Position numbers and translations under genes: made by a program
NCBI GenBank assembly: GCA_965153355.1
Contig: OZ231126.1
Location: forward strand, 26,040,001 to 26,104,000
Length of the DNA stretch: 64,000 bases
Direction: 5' to 3'
Source of the DNA: Flaccisagitta enflata
Lineage: Eukaryota > Chaetognatha > Sagittoidea > Aphragmophora
Notes under the pieces: generated by a model
The model's database searches: none
Told to the model about the DNA's origin: nothing
Seen by the model: only the letters and a program-made list of their open reading frames with translations
Shown here: positions 54,692 through 64,000 of the stretch, piece by piece
How positions within the stretch are numbered: position 1 is the stretch's first letter
How the letters are laid out: the number at the start of each line of letters is the position of its first letter

Positions 54692-55317
54692 GGCAAATTT
54701 CCGTTACTCTTGGGTTATAGCAGGATGTCGGTTTGGTGAATGCGCTTCTGCTAGGTGCTAGTTTCCAGGAGTTTGTTGACTGCTTATTCATGAAATGAAA
54801 AGGCGAAGGCAGTTTCGGCAAACTTTGCCCTAGCAAAGCGAAAATTTTGCATGTTGCGTGGCAAATTTTTGGCGGTGAGAACATTCTTGAGAATCTCGAC
54901 GTTGTGAAGATATTCACTTTTACTTTCATCACACGTCTTCCATCACTTTCCTTCCTTTTAAAGACACCTCTTTCCGTCTTTGTCTGGACTAGCGCGCTGA
55001 TTAGATCCCGGAAGATTTCCCTGTTGATCTCATTGGCGCGGCGTGAGGACCACTTTGAGCTTTGTTGAAGCCCTCATGCACTCGAGATTGTTCCATCTTG
55101 ATTACTTCCATATAGTGATAGCGTGATACCCTTGGAGATAGCCTGAGATGACAAAATTGAGACATCATTACTGGAAAGCAAAATGGAGATTAAAGAGACT
55201 AGTTAGAATGAGCACATTTGACTGCAGTCGGGATAAGTTTGAGAACAAAATTTGAGTACAGGTTTGGATGGATATTTAAATGCTGTACTTCACCCTACCC
55301 TACAGCCTAAACCATTC
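54692..55317. other. No gene recognised
   Basis: A 73-codon frame at 54847-55068 shows no domain; nothing else visible. Confidence 0.45.
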
Positions 55318-55905
55318 ATAGTAGAGACAAGAAATTTGGGATAGACAGTCATCGGGGGAGCACTTTTGGGGCCATTAGAGGGTTTTTCCATTTTCGGCTC
55401 CTGAGCCGAGATATGGGGATGGGGTAGCTCCTGAGGTGAGGGTTGAAAAATTTCAATTTTTTTTTCAATTTTTCATTTGTATTAGTTAATTCTAGTTCAA
55501 ACCATTACAAATATACACAAATTATTGAATTATTCTTGAAATTTGAAGAGTTATGCACTTTTGAACATTAAAACGAAGCATTTTGAAAGTAATAAATACT
55601 TGTAAAATCACATAGAATCAGTATTTTATGAATTTTTCAGTTTTTAGATGCGGACACGCAACTCTATAGGAGGTTTTGTCCATCCATTGATCCATCCGTC
55701 TGTTGGTCCGTGCGTCCGTGGTGATCGAGTTGGAAAGTGTGAAAACATCCAAAATTTGAAGACAAAAAATTCAGATTTTTAACCCTTACCGTTACCCCGC
55801 CCCACCCCAATATCTCGGCTCAAAGGCCGAAATTGGAAAAACCCTCCGATGGCCCCAAAAGTATTCCCCCAATGACTTTCCATACCAAATTTCAAGTCTC
55901 TACTA
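55318..55905. repeat. Foldback/MITE with about 110 bp inverted ends
   Basis: AGTAGAGACAAGAAATTTGG, GGGGGAGCACTTTTGGGGCC, GAGGGTTTTTCCATTTTCGG and GAGCCGAGATATGGGG return inverted at 55792-55905. The middle holds an HT fragment (55645-55745), so one element has landed in another. Confidence 0.85.
55645..55745 (+). mobile_element. HT family 5' part inside a foldback
   Basis: TTAGATGCGGACACGCAACT, CTATAGGAGGTTTTGTCCAT, GTGATCGAGTTGGAAAGTG. Same subfamily as 61541-61735. Confidence 0.65.
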
Positions 55906-55918
55906 AACACTTTCTTTC

Positions 55919-56092
55919 TAGTCACGTGTACGCAACTAAAACCCACTTTGTCCGTCAGTCGGTTTGTTGGTTGGTCACGTTTTACTTTTTTTAATGATTT
56001 TTATTTTTTTGACCCCACTGCTCCTGCCCAAATGACCTCAAATATGGCTCCTACCCACCCGCACGCGACTTCGGTAGCCGTGTATCCAGGTT
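55919..56092 (+). mobile_element. HT family element, first of a head-to-tail pair
   Basis: TAGTCACGTGTACGCAACTA at the start, CTCCTGCCCAAATGACCTC, CCGCACGCGACTTCGGTAGC and GTGTATCCAGG at the end. The next copy begins two bases later, so the final CTTGTT is missing. Confidence 0.72.
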
Positions 56093-56093
56093 T

Positions 56094-56280
56094 AAGTCGC
56101 GTGCTACGCGACTCTGTACCCTGCTATGTCCGTCAGTCGGTTGGCTGGTCAGTCGGTCCCCTATTTACTTTTTTGGCGTTTTTTTAGCTTTTTGAGCATT
56201 CAGTTCCTGCCCAGATGCCCTAGTGACACTATCCAGCACAGCTCCTGCCCACACAGAGGGCCTTACCTGGATATGGGTTG
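56094..56280 (+). mobile_element. HT family element, second of the pair
   Basis: AAGTCGCGTGCTACGCGACT, CTGTACCCTGCTATGTCCGT, CAGTTCCTGCCCAGATGCCC, then a weak end GGGCCTTACCTGGATATGG. It probably inserted at the 3' terminus of the first copy. Confidence 0.68.
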
Positions 56281-56388
56281 AAAAAAATCCTCAAAGGTAG
56301 TGATGCACACGAGAAGGTACATTTTATAGTACAGGATTGAAATTGACTGAAACAAATATTTTCCTTAAAAATTTTTCATATTTTGATA

Positions 56389-56955
56389 AAGGGTGATCAA
56401 TCTCAACTGGCAAATAGTATTAAGCTTTTACTCTTGAATGCATCATTTTACTAATCTGGAATCATTTGTCTCTTAAAGCACTATGTTTGACATTTTTTGT
56501 GTCCAAACTTCATTAATCTGAGATGAATCGTTTGCCCATAATATCAATTTGAAGTAGAACAAGTAATTTCACCTGCAGGTCAATAAATCATTTTGATTCA
56601 ACATAATTTTTCTTTTAAATGCTCCCAGTGATGCAAAAGTGGTCTCAAATGACAATGATTTAAATTATGCTTCATTTGAGAACAATCTGATATCAGAAGT
56701 TGAGTCTATTAAAAAAAAAAACAAGTAAATGAAAAATCATAGTGGCAAAAACAAAATTTATTGACCTACAAGTGTAAATACTTGTTATTCTTTAAAAAAA
56801 TACTGTGGGCAAACTATTCACCTTAGGTCTATGAAATTTGAACACAAAAAATGTCAAACATAGTTCTTCAAAAGACAACTGACTCCAAATCAGTGAGATA
56901 ATACATTTAAAAGTAAAAGCTTAATACTTTTTGCCAGTTGAGATTGATCACTCTG
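56389..56955. mobile_element. Foldback/MITE with about 200 bp inverted ends, TA target
   Basis: AAGGGTGATCAATCTCAACT, GGCAAATAGTATTAAGCTTT, TACT return inverted ending at 56955, between TA at 56387-56388 and 56956-56957. Both flanks also carry TTTTTCATATTTTGATA. The inner arms diverge. Confidence 0.85.
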
Positions 56956-57031
56956 TATTATATATATTATATATTTTTCATATTTTGATATAAGATTTTT
57001 TATATTTTGATATAAAACTTAAAAATTTATG

Positions 57032-57270
57032 CGTTTTGAATTTCTGATTTAAGATTCATATTCCTGGTAGAATTTCTGATCATTTGATAGGTCACACTAT
57101 GTATTTTTATCAATAGACAAAATTTTTATTTTTTGTGCCACCGTTACGAAGAAAGCAATGGTGGCCTAAAATATGAAAATCCTATTTTTTAATGAAAGTA
57201 TGTAGTGTGACCTATCAAATGATTGGAAATTTCACCAGGACTATGAATCTTGAATCAGAATTTCGAAATG
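57032..57270. mobile_element. Small MITE, about 65 bp inverted ends
   Basis: TTCTGATTTAAGATTCATA, TCCTGGT and ATCATTTGATAGGTCACACT occur at the left and inverted at the right, with about 95 bp between. Confidence 0.82.
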
Positions 57271-57447
57271 AATATATGCTTGAGATCCGTTTGTAAATAT
57301 ACAAGAAAATGTATATCAATTTTTTTATTTTTTACAAAAACCTTCAAGGGAAATTTTTCTTTAAGGTCAACCTCAATTCTCCACTACAAATTGTACCTAC
57401 TCATACAAGTCACTACTATCGGGGATTCTTTTGAACTCATATCCATT

Positions 57448-57504
57448 TAGGGCCCACTGTGCCCACCTGCATGCGACTAAGGTAGCCGTGTATCTGGCCT
57501 TGTT
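57448..57504 (+). mobile_element. HT family 3' end
   Basis: CCCACCTGCATGCGACTAAG, GTAGCCGTGTATCTGGCCTT, GTT. 5' part absent. Confidence 0.65.
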
Positions 57505-57650
57505 TTATAAGAACCAAGTTTAAAAGAACATTAGGCTTCGAATTGTCAAAAATTATTAAGAATGATTTAAAAACATTCAAGCCTAGAAACTGCTCAAAAT
57601 TTAAGAACATTGGAGGCTTGCTCAAAAAATGACATTCTTATAAAAAATAG
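57503..57650. mobile_element. Small MITE of the TTTATAAGAAC family
   Basis: Left TTTATAAGAACCAAGTTTAA, AAGAACATTAGGCTTC and right inverted GACATTCTTATAAAAAATA. Related to 62805-63233. It abuts the HT 3' end at 57504. Confidence 0.65.
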
Positions 57651-57666
57651 TCGCAAAAGCGTTAGA

Positions 57667-58331
57667 TGGTCAGCGGTACCCGTTGCCCCTATGTGAGTGT
57701 ATGAGGGTGTGAGGTGGTGAGAGGGGCAGCGGCCCCGGAGGAGCCGATGACCTGTGTATTTTATTTGACTGGAGAGGCTGGGTGGGGCCTTGAGGCGCTG
57801 AGATTTTGAGCTAAGGGTGGGGATTTGCAGCCTTGTAGCTGGAATTTGAGCCTTGAGGCTAGGTTTGAGCTCAAGGTTTGGGGTTTGAGCCTGGAGGCTT
57901 GGAATTTGTGCCACTCCAAGACCCAGATTTGAAGCACTCAAGGCTGTGGTTGGGCATGAGGCTGTGATTGAGCACTTGAGAGGCTGTGATTGGGCAGGAG
58001 GCTGTGATTTTGGGCATGAGGTTGGGATTGAGCCTTAGGCTGTGATTTGGGCACTTAGAGGCTGAGATTTGGGCCTTGAGGCTGAATTGGCTCAAGGCTG
58101 GGATTTGAAGCCTCAGGAGGCTGGGATTTAGGCCTCAAGGCTGGGATTAGGGCCTCCAGGCTGGGATTGCCCAGGCCTGAGGCTGGGAATTTGAGCCTTG
58201 AAGCTGGATTTTGGGCCTTGAGGCTTGGATTTGGGCCTCCCGAGAGGCTGGGATTTGGGCCATGGGCCTGGCTTGAGGCAGAGAAAGGAAGAAGGGTGTG
58301 GCATCGGCCCCTTCGGGGCCGCTGCCCAAAA
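57667..58331. mobile_element. GF family element, complete with tail
   Basis: Tail GGTCAGCGGTACCCGTTGCC, left core GGGCAGCGGCCCCGGAGGAG, CCGATGACCTGTG; right CATCGGCCCCTTCGGGGCCG, CTGCCCAAAAAG. The core is about 20 units of GAGGCTGGGATTTGGGCCTT, the complement of the 17550-17965 repeat type. Confidence 0.8.
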
Positions 58332-58350
58332 AGTGTAAAATTGTTTACGC

Positions 58351-58437
58351 AGCAGGTGGCGCTAATTAGAACGTACCACAGGCAACATCATTCTTCAATT
58401 TTGTAAGCGCCCTGGGCGCTAATTAGAGAAATTACTG
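58351..58437. mobile_element. MITE right end (GCGCTAATTAGA family)
   Basis: GGTGGCGCTAATTAGAACGT and GGGCGCTAATTAGAGAAATT, ending in ACTGTA. The left part is probably replaced by the adjacent GF element. Confidence 0.55.
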
Positions 58438-58700
58438 TATAGCATTTTTATAATCCATCCGAACCTGTACAAAATTTGAGTGCAAAATTCGAGGCTAGAC
58501 AACAAGCAGCACAAACTAACACTTCTGTATGTGCGCCTCGCTGATTTCCAAGGATTTCCAAGGATCAGCCGACAGAGAGAATAAATGGATGAATGGATGG
58601 ATGATATTTATATGACTGGCCAACCAAACGACCAATCTACAAGCGGACATGACCTCGCAAAACTGAGGGAGGACGCACTTAAAAAGGGGATGGACTGTAA

Positions 58701-58750
58701 AACAAGGCCGGATACACGGCAATCCAGTCGCGGACGGTTTGGCAGGCTGA
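58701..58750 (-). mobile_element. HT family 3' end
   Basis: On the minus strand, CCGTCCGCGACTGGATTGCC, GTGTATCCGGCCTTGTT. Confidence 0.65.
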
Positions 58751-58773
58751 AGCAGATCTATTATAGAGAAAAG

Positions 58774-58800
58774 AACAAGGCTGGATACACGGGCCAAGAC
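58774..58800 (-). mobile_element. HT family 3' end, minimal
   Basis: On the minus strand, CCGTGTATCCAGCCTTGTT only. Confidence 0.45.
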
Positions 58801-59025
58801 GGTGCGCCTGGCCTTAATTAATAATCCTTTGACCTATCCCAAACTCTATGCCCCTAACCCTATTCCAAGCGCTATCAGACCAATCTTAAGCTCTGTCCGA
58901 CCTATCTAAGGATCTATAAGACCTAACCACCACCGTATATGATAATGAAACAACAAGAAACAGGAATTTTCAGCAAGATGAATTAGTGATTTCAAACAAG
59001 GCCAGCAATAGAAAGAAATGTGATG

Positions 59026-59152
59026 GAAAGAGGCAAGCAATGGAAAGAGGCAAGCAATGGAAAGAGAGAGGGGATAGAAAGAGACAAGTCATAGAAAAAG
59101 ACAAGCCATAGAAAGAGACAAGCCATAGAAAGAGACAAGCCATAGAAAGAAG
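59026..59152. repeat. 16-bp minisatellite, AGAAAGAGACAAGCCAT
   Basis: About eight units of AAAGAGACAAGCCATAG and GGAAAGAGGCAAGCAAT types. Similar units make up the larger array at 59805-60745. Confidence 0.88.
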
Positions 59153-59279
59153 TTTCATGCCAAACTAGATATAGAAAGACAACGCCATTCTGAAAGACAG
59201 AAATACATACAGAGGTGTTTCTCATATGAAGTGAATATAAAAAAACATTTATATTCTTATTTTAAAATTAAAAAAATTC

Positions 59280-59690
59280 TGAAAAAAGATTCAAAGAGCA
59301 CTTAAGCTCCGATTTTTTGTGTAAAAATTTCATGGGTTTGGGATAAATATCTTGGCCCCAACATCAATTTGACGTAAAATGAGCATTTGAAGGAGAACTC
59401 TTTAAACATAATTTTGATTTTGAAAATTCTGCTTTGAAGTGCTCTCATTTTTAAACGGCTTGAGCCACTGATGCCAGATTGGTCTCAAATTAAAGAAAAT
59501 TTGATATGCTTTATTTTTTGAGGCCAATCTCTGGCATCTGCCAGCACTCCAAGCCGTTTAGAAAATAAGCATTTAAAGAACTTTTAAAAGCAAGAGTATG
59601 TTAAAAAAAAGCTTTCCTTTAAATGCTCTGCACCTACATTGATGTTATTAACTTTCAAATGTTTGACCATGAAATTAACAAATCTGGAAA
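59280..59690. repeat. Foldback element
   Basis: TTTAAACGGCTTGAGCCACT, GATGCCAGATTGGTCTCAAA on the left and GAGGCCAATCTCTGGCATCT, CCAAGCCGTTTAGAAAATAA on the right are inverted copies. Outer parts with GAGCATTTGAAGGAGAA and AACATCAAT also pair. Confidence 0.78.
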
Positions 59691-59804
59691 TATAATTCTT
59701 TCAAGAACAGTGTTCTTGAAATAGATGTGAACCTCATATGTCTGTTTTGTGAAACACCATATGAAAAAACAAACCAGTAAGAAGATAAATATAAAGAAAG
59801 AAGA

Positions 59805-60745
59805 CCAAGCGATGGGAAGCAGCGTGGGGAGAGGCAGGGCGGTAGGAGGCAGGGCGGGCGGAGGCAGCGGTGGAGGCAGGGCGATGGGGGCGGCGATAGG
59901 AAGAAGGCAAGCAAATAGGAAAGAGCAAGCGATAAGAAGAGCAGAAAAACTGATAAAAGAAAGGGCAAAGCGATGAAGAGGCAAGCGATGAGGAGCAGCG
60001 ATAGAAAGGGCCAGCGAATGAGGAGAGACAAGCGACCAGGAAGGCAGCGATGGGGAGGGCAAGCGTAGGGAGACAAGCGATGAGGAACCAGCGATGAGGA
60101 GGCAAGCGATGAGAGACGGAGGCGACCAGGAAGGGCAAGCGATAGGAAGAGACAGGCGATAAGAAGAGGGCAGGCGATAGGAAGGGCGGGCGTGGGAAGG
60201 GACAGGCGATAGGAAGAAGACAGATGGGAAGGCAGGCGATGGGAAGGCAGAAGCGATAGGAAGAACCAGATGGTGAGACCAAACTGATAGGTAGAGGCAA
60301 AATGATGGTAGAACAAAAAACGATAAGTAGACATTGATAGTGAAGACAACACGATATGGTAGGGCAAACGATGGGAAGAGACAAGCGATGGTAGAGACAG
60401 ACAGAAGTATTAGGTAGAGACAAGCTTAATGGTAGGGAGCAAGTGATAGGAAGAGAGAAGCGATGAGAAGAGATGATAAACGTGGTGAGAACAGTAGGTG
60501 AGGACAAGCGATAAGTGAGGGACAAGCGATAGGCTGGGGGCAAGCGTGGTAGGGACAAGCGTGGGAAGAGACAAGCGACCAAGGAAGAGAGGGCAAGCGA
60601 ATGAAGAGACAAAAGCGTGGAAGATAAGCGATAGGAAGAGATATGATAGGAAGAAGGCAAACTATTAGGAAAGACATTATTAGGAAAAGAGACAAGCGTA
60701 GGTAGAACAACGATAGGTAGAGGGCAAGCAATGGGAAAGAAGCGA
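59805..60745. repeat. 16-18 bp minisatellite, GCGATAGGAAGAGACAA
   Basis: About 55 irregular units of GCGATAGGAAGRGRCAA with frequent small gaps. Minus-strand frames up to 308 codons arise because the array lacks stops; their peptides just repeat LPIACLFLSL-like units. Confidence 0.9.
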
Positions 60746-61280
60746 GAAGGACATGAAATTTAGAAAATCCAGAGTAATACTGAAAACCACCTGGCGGTAG
60801 TTTGAACGGATGGTGGAGAGAGAGCAATAACGTCAACAAGCACTATTATTGACCCACCTTTAGCTCCAGGTTTCCTGATGACTTTGGTCTTCAGGTGCGC
60901 CTCCACGATCGGGGATCACGCCAGGCTTCAGCTTCAATTCGTAACCTTGGGAGGGTGGCAAAACTGGTGATGGTATTTGTGCGAGGTCTTGACGGTCGCG
61001 AAGGAAGTCAGAGAAGGAAGAAGCGCACACCATAAGGATATTCGTTCACATATCGATCCAACAGGAGCACGTGTTGCTAATTCCGTTGTTACAGTATTTG
61101 ATTCAGGCCTTTGGAATGACGCTCATTTTCTGTCCAACAGCAAACGTACTTAGTTTCCCGTATTCGCTTCAAAAGCATTCCTGGAGAAAAAAAAGAAGAG
61201 GTGCTAAATAGAACTAGAGGTGGCACTAGTTACTTGAGCAAGGCAAATGTTAAAAGACTTTTTCCGCGTAACTCAATTCT
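60746..61280. other. No gene recognised
   Basis: Mixed-composition sequence without a convincing frame. Confidence 0.45.
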
Positions 61281-61427
61281 TTCGCGGACACGCAACTCTA
61301 TAAGAGCCTTTGTTCGTCTGTCCGTTGGTCCGTCCGTCTGAAAAGTGTATCCGGCCTTGTTTCTCTTTAAATCTGAAACAAATGAAAAGTGTATCCGGCC
61401 TTGTTTCTCTTTAAATCTGAAACAAAT
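61281..61427 (+). mobile_element. HT family mini-copy with duplicated 3' end
   Basis: TTCGCGGACACGCAACTCTA, GTCCGTTGGTCCGTCCGTC and then directly GTGTATCCGGCCTTGTT (81 bp). The 44 bp from 61340, which contain the 3' terminus and CTCTTTAAATCTGAAACAAA, are repeated in tandem at 61384-61427. Confidence 0.75.
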
Positions 61428-61540
61428 GAAAATCCCCCTCCCTGCCTTTGATTTTCTTCCCCGCGACATGTCGCGTCGCATCACCAAATCTATAATTTTC
61501 TCCCCCCGTGGCAATAAATGAGTATATTCTATGTTTCATT

Positions 61541-61735
61541 TCAGTTGCGGACACGCAACCCTATAGGAGGCTTTGTCCGTCCGTCTGTCTGTCGGTCATG
61601 GTGATCGAGTTGAAAAGTGGGAATACGAGCGCTTTCGATACTTTTTGAGTGTGTTTGAGTGTTGGGGGTGGGTTGGGGTGTGGATGAGGGCTGGATGCCC
61701 CTGACCACCTGCCCGCAACGATGTTGGGACCCCAC
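61541..61735 (+). mobile_element. HT family element, GTTGCGGAC subfamily
   Basis: CAGTTGCGGACACGCAACCC, TATAGGAGGCTTTGTCCGTC, GTGATCGAGTTGAAAAGTGG, GGGTGGGTTGGGGTGTGGAT, CCACCTGCCCGCAACGATGT. Matches the intron 3 element at 37040-37209 along its whole length. Confidence 0.75.
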
Positions 61736-62314
61736 GTCACTCGTTTCCTCTTTTCTGGCCTTTGATTTTTTCCCCATCTCCAAATCCTTTGATTTTATTC
61801 CCCCCCCCCCCCCACACACGGGGAGGAGGGGGGGGGAAGAGAGGATACTCAACTATATGCACGCCTGTAATAAATCAAAAAAAAATTAAGCCCTTACCTT
61901 AGATGGGTCTACGATGAATTAACAATTTGACGCCACAAAACGAGAAGAAAAGTCCTTATTCGATAGATGGCCGGACTATACGGACGTCGAAAACCTCGTT
62001 CCACAATCTTCACGTAGACCAGATAAAATACTTTCAAAACGAGACAATTCCACGCCTCCAGGTTGACTATGGATGGGCAGGGGCAGTGACGAGACTCAAA
62101 AAAACAATTTTAAAACATTTGTGGAAGAAGTGGTGTACACAATAAGCCGTGCAACAACAATGCACAGAAATGTGCTACAAATTTAACAAAGAGAGCCTCG
62201 TCAGTTGTCCCAGAAGTCTGTGAGTTTGAAGTTTGTAGCATGGGCTCATTCATAAATAGTTTCATGTCTGTTCTGGATCATAGGCTGTTATAGCCTTCGG
62301 TAGAAAGAGGCGGA

Positions 62315-62470
62315 TGTCACTAACGGCAATCAGTCGCGGACGGTTGGGCAGGAGCAGTAATGTAAAGCTCGCTCCAGAATTCCAAAAAATGTGACGGACA
62401 AACGGATTGGATATATGACATACCAACCATTACAATAAGAGTGTGGGAAGTCGCGCGTGTCCGCGACTAA
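62315..62470 (-). mobile_element. HT family element, nearly complete
   Basis: Minus strand: TAGTCGCGGACACGCGCGAC, TTCCCACACTC, CATTACTGCTCCTGCCCAAC, CGTCCGCGACTGATTGCCG. The final hairpin arm and CTTGTT are missing. Resembles 11694-11839. Confidence 0.7.
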
Positions 62471-62804
62471 AAATATCAATAACCCATATAATCAAGAGAA
62501 TTCCGTACTGCCCCCCCCATCCGGAAACCGAAAGTTATCATTAAGTATAATGCGGTCATAGCTAAGTTGGTTTAAACAGGCGGACGTCGCGCGGAAATGC
62601 GAAACATCATAGGAATTGCGGAGGTGTCATTGCGGCAATGCGGCTTCCTCGTACAGCTGCAGCGGTGCAGAGACAGCGGCACTGCAGAGTTTCTCAGCAG
62701 AGTAACGCAGCAGCAAAGGACTCCAGGAAGTGAACCGTCAGATGTCCATGTGTAGAAAAAGTATTATCTTGAATGTTTACCAATTTTGTATAGAAGATAT
62801 TGTG
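62471..62804. other. No gene recognised
   Basis: GC-richer stretch with GCGGCAATGCGGC and CAGCGGTGCAGAGACAGCGG; no frame or repeat family recognised. Confidence 0.45.
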
Positions 62805-63233
62805 AATATACATTTTTTTTTATAAGAACATCATTTTTTTTCCAAAGGCTTCATGTTCTTATTTTCAAGGCCAAATGCAAATGAAGCCTTCAACGTTCTT
62901 AGAGTGTTCTTAAATTCAAATACTATATAAACTATAGAAAACCTTATAATATACTATTGATTACACTAAATAGATTTCTATTCAATATTGTTAAAAAAAA
63001 ACACTAATTTTTTATGTCTGGGAATATTTTCATCTTTATTTAAAAGTTATAAGATATTAAACAATTACACTAAAATTCAAGTGTTTTCCTAATGTTATTC
63101 AAATAATATTGTAAGTGGAATTTTTTTCTCAAGATTTGAAGCCTTTGTATGTTCTTAAGATGTTCTTAATTCTGAAGCTATTTGAAGCCTTGATGTGCTT
63201 TTAAACTAGGTTCTTATAAAAAAAAGTGTATTC
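62805..63233. mobile_element. MITE of the TTTATAAGAAC family
   Basis: Ends TGAATATACATTTTTTTTTA, TAAGAAC and, inverted, TGAATACACTTTTTTTTATA, AGAACC. Subterminal GAAGCCTT and TGTTCTTA motifs occur on both sides. Non-coding. Confidence 0.68.
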
Positions 63234-64000
63234 AAAAGATACTTGAAAAATATTTAAAGAATATTTTAGGATATAGAGAAAAAATGTGAGTATTGATTTT
63301 TTCCAATAATTGAACTGTTTGCAATCCTGCACCTACACTAGCTATCACCGTGAGGAAAAAAATATTGATCATAGACAACTTTCTACCATTTTTTCATCTT
63401 CAGTCACTGCAAATTTGTTGGTTTCTCAGACTAAATCAAGAGTCATTATATATATTGATTGTACTGAAAATTAAAGAAAAATAGTACTACGCCAAATGAG
63501 CTAGCTGAGCTAAAAAAATAAAAATCATTCAAACAGATAACAAGCTATGCTCACTGACATGCTTTCTTCTATCACCATGCTCAGACTGACATAGCGGGTT
63601 ATAGAGTTGCGTGCATGTGACTAAAAAAAAAATTGAGCAAAATGAGGTAGTTGAGCTAAAATAGTCAAAAATTCCCTCACAGATGAGCAGCTATACTAAT
63701 AAACATGTTTTCTTGTATTTACAGTAGATGTCGTCTAGACTTGGAAATACGGGGGAATTCATTACGGGAAGACAAATTTATTTAAAAGACTGATATTTGG
63801 AATATAGACTAGTAAAGGATGATTGTTTGCCTATGGAGGTGGGTGCTATGAAACACATTTTATGTATTCACCTTAGGCCATCAATATTTTGAGATTTTTT
63901 AGGGAACATTGTTAAATAGAGTTCTGCTCTTTTCCCACTAGTATGTTCTGTAAGAATTAATGCAGTTTATGCATTAGCAGGGTAGTAACTATGTGACAGT
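63234..64000. other. No gene recognised; HT 5' end at 63590-63623
   Basis: AT-rich. The only recognised item is a minus-strand HT hairpin end (TTAGTCACATGCACGCAACT, CTATAACCCGC). Two copies of GAGCTAAAATA/GAGCTAAAAAA next to a repeated AGATAACAAGCTATGCT-like block (63490-63550 and 63640-63700) suggest a weak local duplication. Confidence 0.5.

Noticed and set aside
59655-60839. Minus-strand open frames of 135-308 codons
   Set aside because: They lie on a degenerate 16-18 bp minisatellite and are open in several frames at once; the peptides only repeat the unit.

Overview
This window looks like animal nuclear DNA, most likely from an aquatic invertebrate such as a crustacean; the exact group is inferred with low confidence. 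The evidence is a spliced ankyrin-repeat gene with GT/AG introns of the animal ANKRD42 type, two kinds of non-LTR (LINE) reverse transcriptase, a Ty3/gypsy-type RT-RNase H fragment, a tRNA-headed SINE, many TA-flanked MITEs, and very long (AG)n, (CA)n and (AAAAC)n microsatellites. No bacterial-type gene, rRNA, CRISPR array or convincing stand-alone tRNA gene was seen. The only host gene I can support is the ANKRD42-like gene; nearly everything else is mobile, repeated or without recognisable content.

Layout: 1-19 kb is a mosaic of foldback/MITE elements, microsatellites, two LINE remnants (4.5-6.1 kb and 18.4-18.9 kb, both minus strand) and two recurrent families described here. The first, called HT (hairpin-tag) below, starts with a short hairpin such as AGTCGCGTGCTACGCGACT and ends with a second hairpin close to GCCGTGTATCCGGCCTTGTT. 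The second, called GF (GC-rich foldback) below, has inverted ends built on GGGCAGCGGCC and a core of 20-22 bp tandem repeats. 19.2-30.9 kb is a large inverted duplication (palindrome P1) carrying a truncated Ty3/gypsy RT-RNase H fused to an unrecognised Ser/Thr/Lys-rich frame. 32.3-46.1 kb is a second large inverted duplication (palindrome P2) containing exons 1-5 of the ANKRD42-like gene on the left arm and a partly intact, partly decayed copy on the right arm. 46-64 kb returns to the HT/GF/MITE mosaic, with minisatellites at 50.5-51.1 kb and 59.8-60.7 kb.

The two palindromes are the main structural feature. Their arms are nearly identical in blocks, but the right arms have patches full of small deletions and substitutions (about 27.84-28.65, 39.87-40.78 and 42.88-45.28 kb). 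Similar low-quality-looking sequence lies at 46.6-48.5 kb. In P1 the left arm carries a 522 bp TA-flanked MITE whose exact empty site is present in the right arm. The two arms therefore do not come from one molecule read forward and back. They are either a genuine duplication or two haplotypes joined head to head by the assembly.

The HT and GF families are the best candidates for something undescribed. Both combine asymmetrically placed inverted repeats, a terminal hairpin and a variable tandem-repeat core. This resembles the non-autonomous Helitron2/Helentron (HINE, DINE-1-like) design. That assignment is an inference; no Rep/helicase gene is present in the window.
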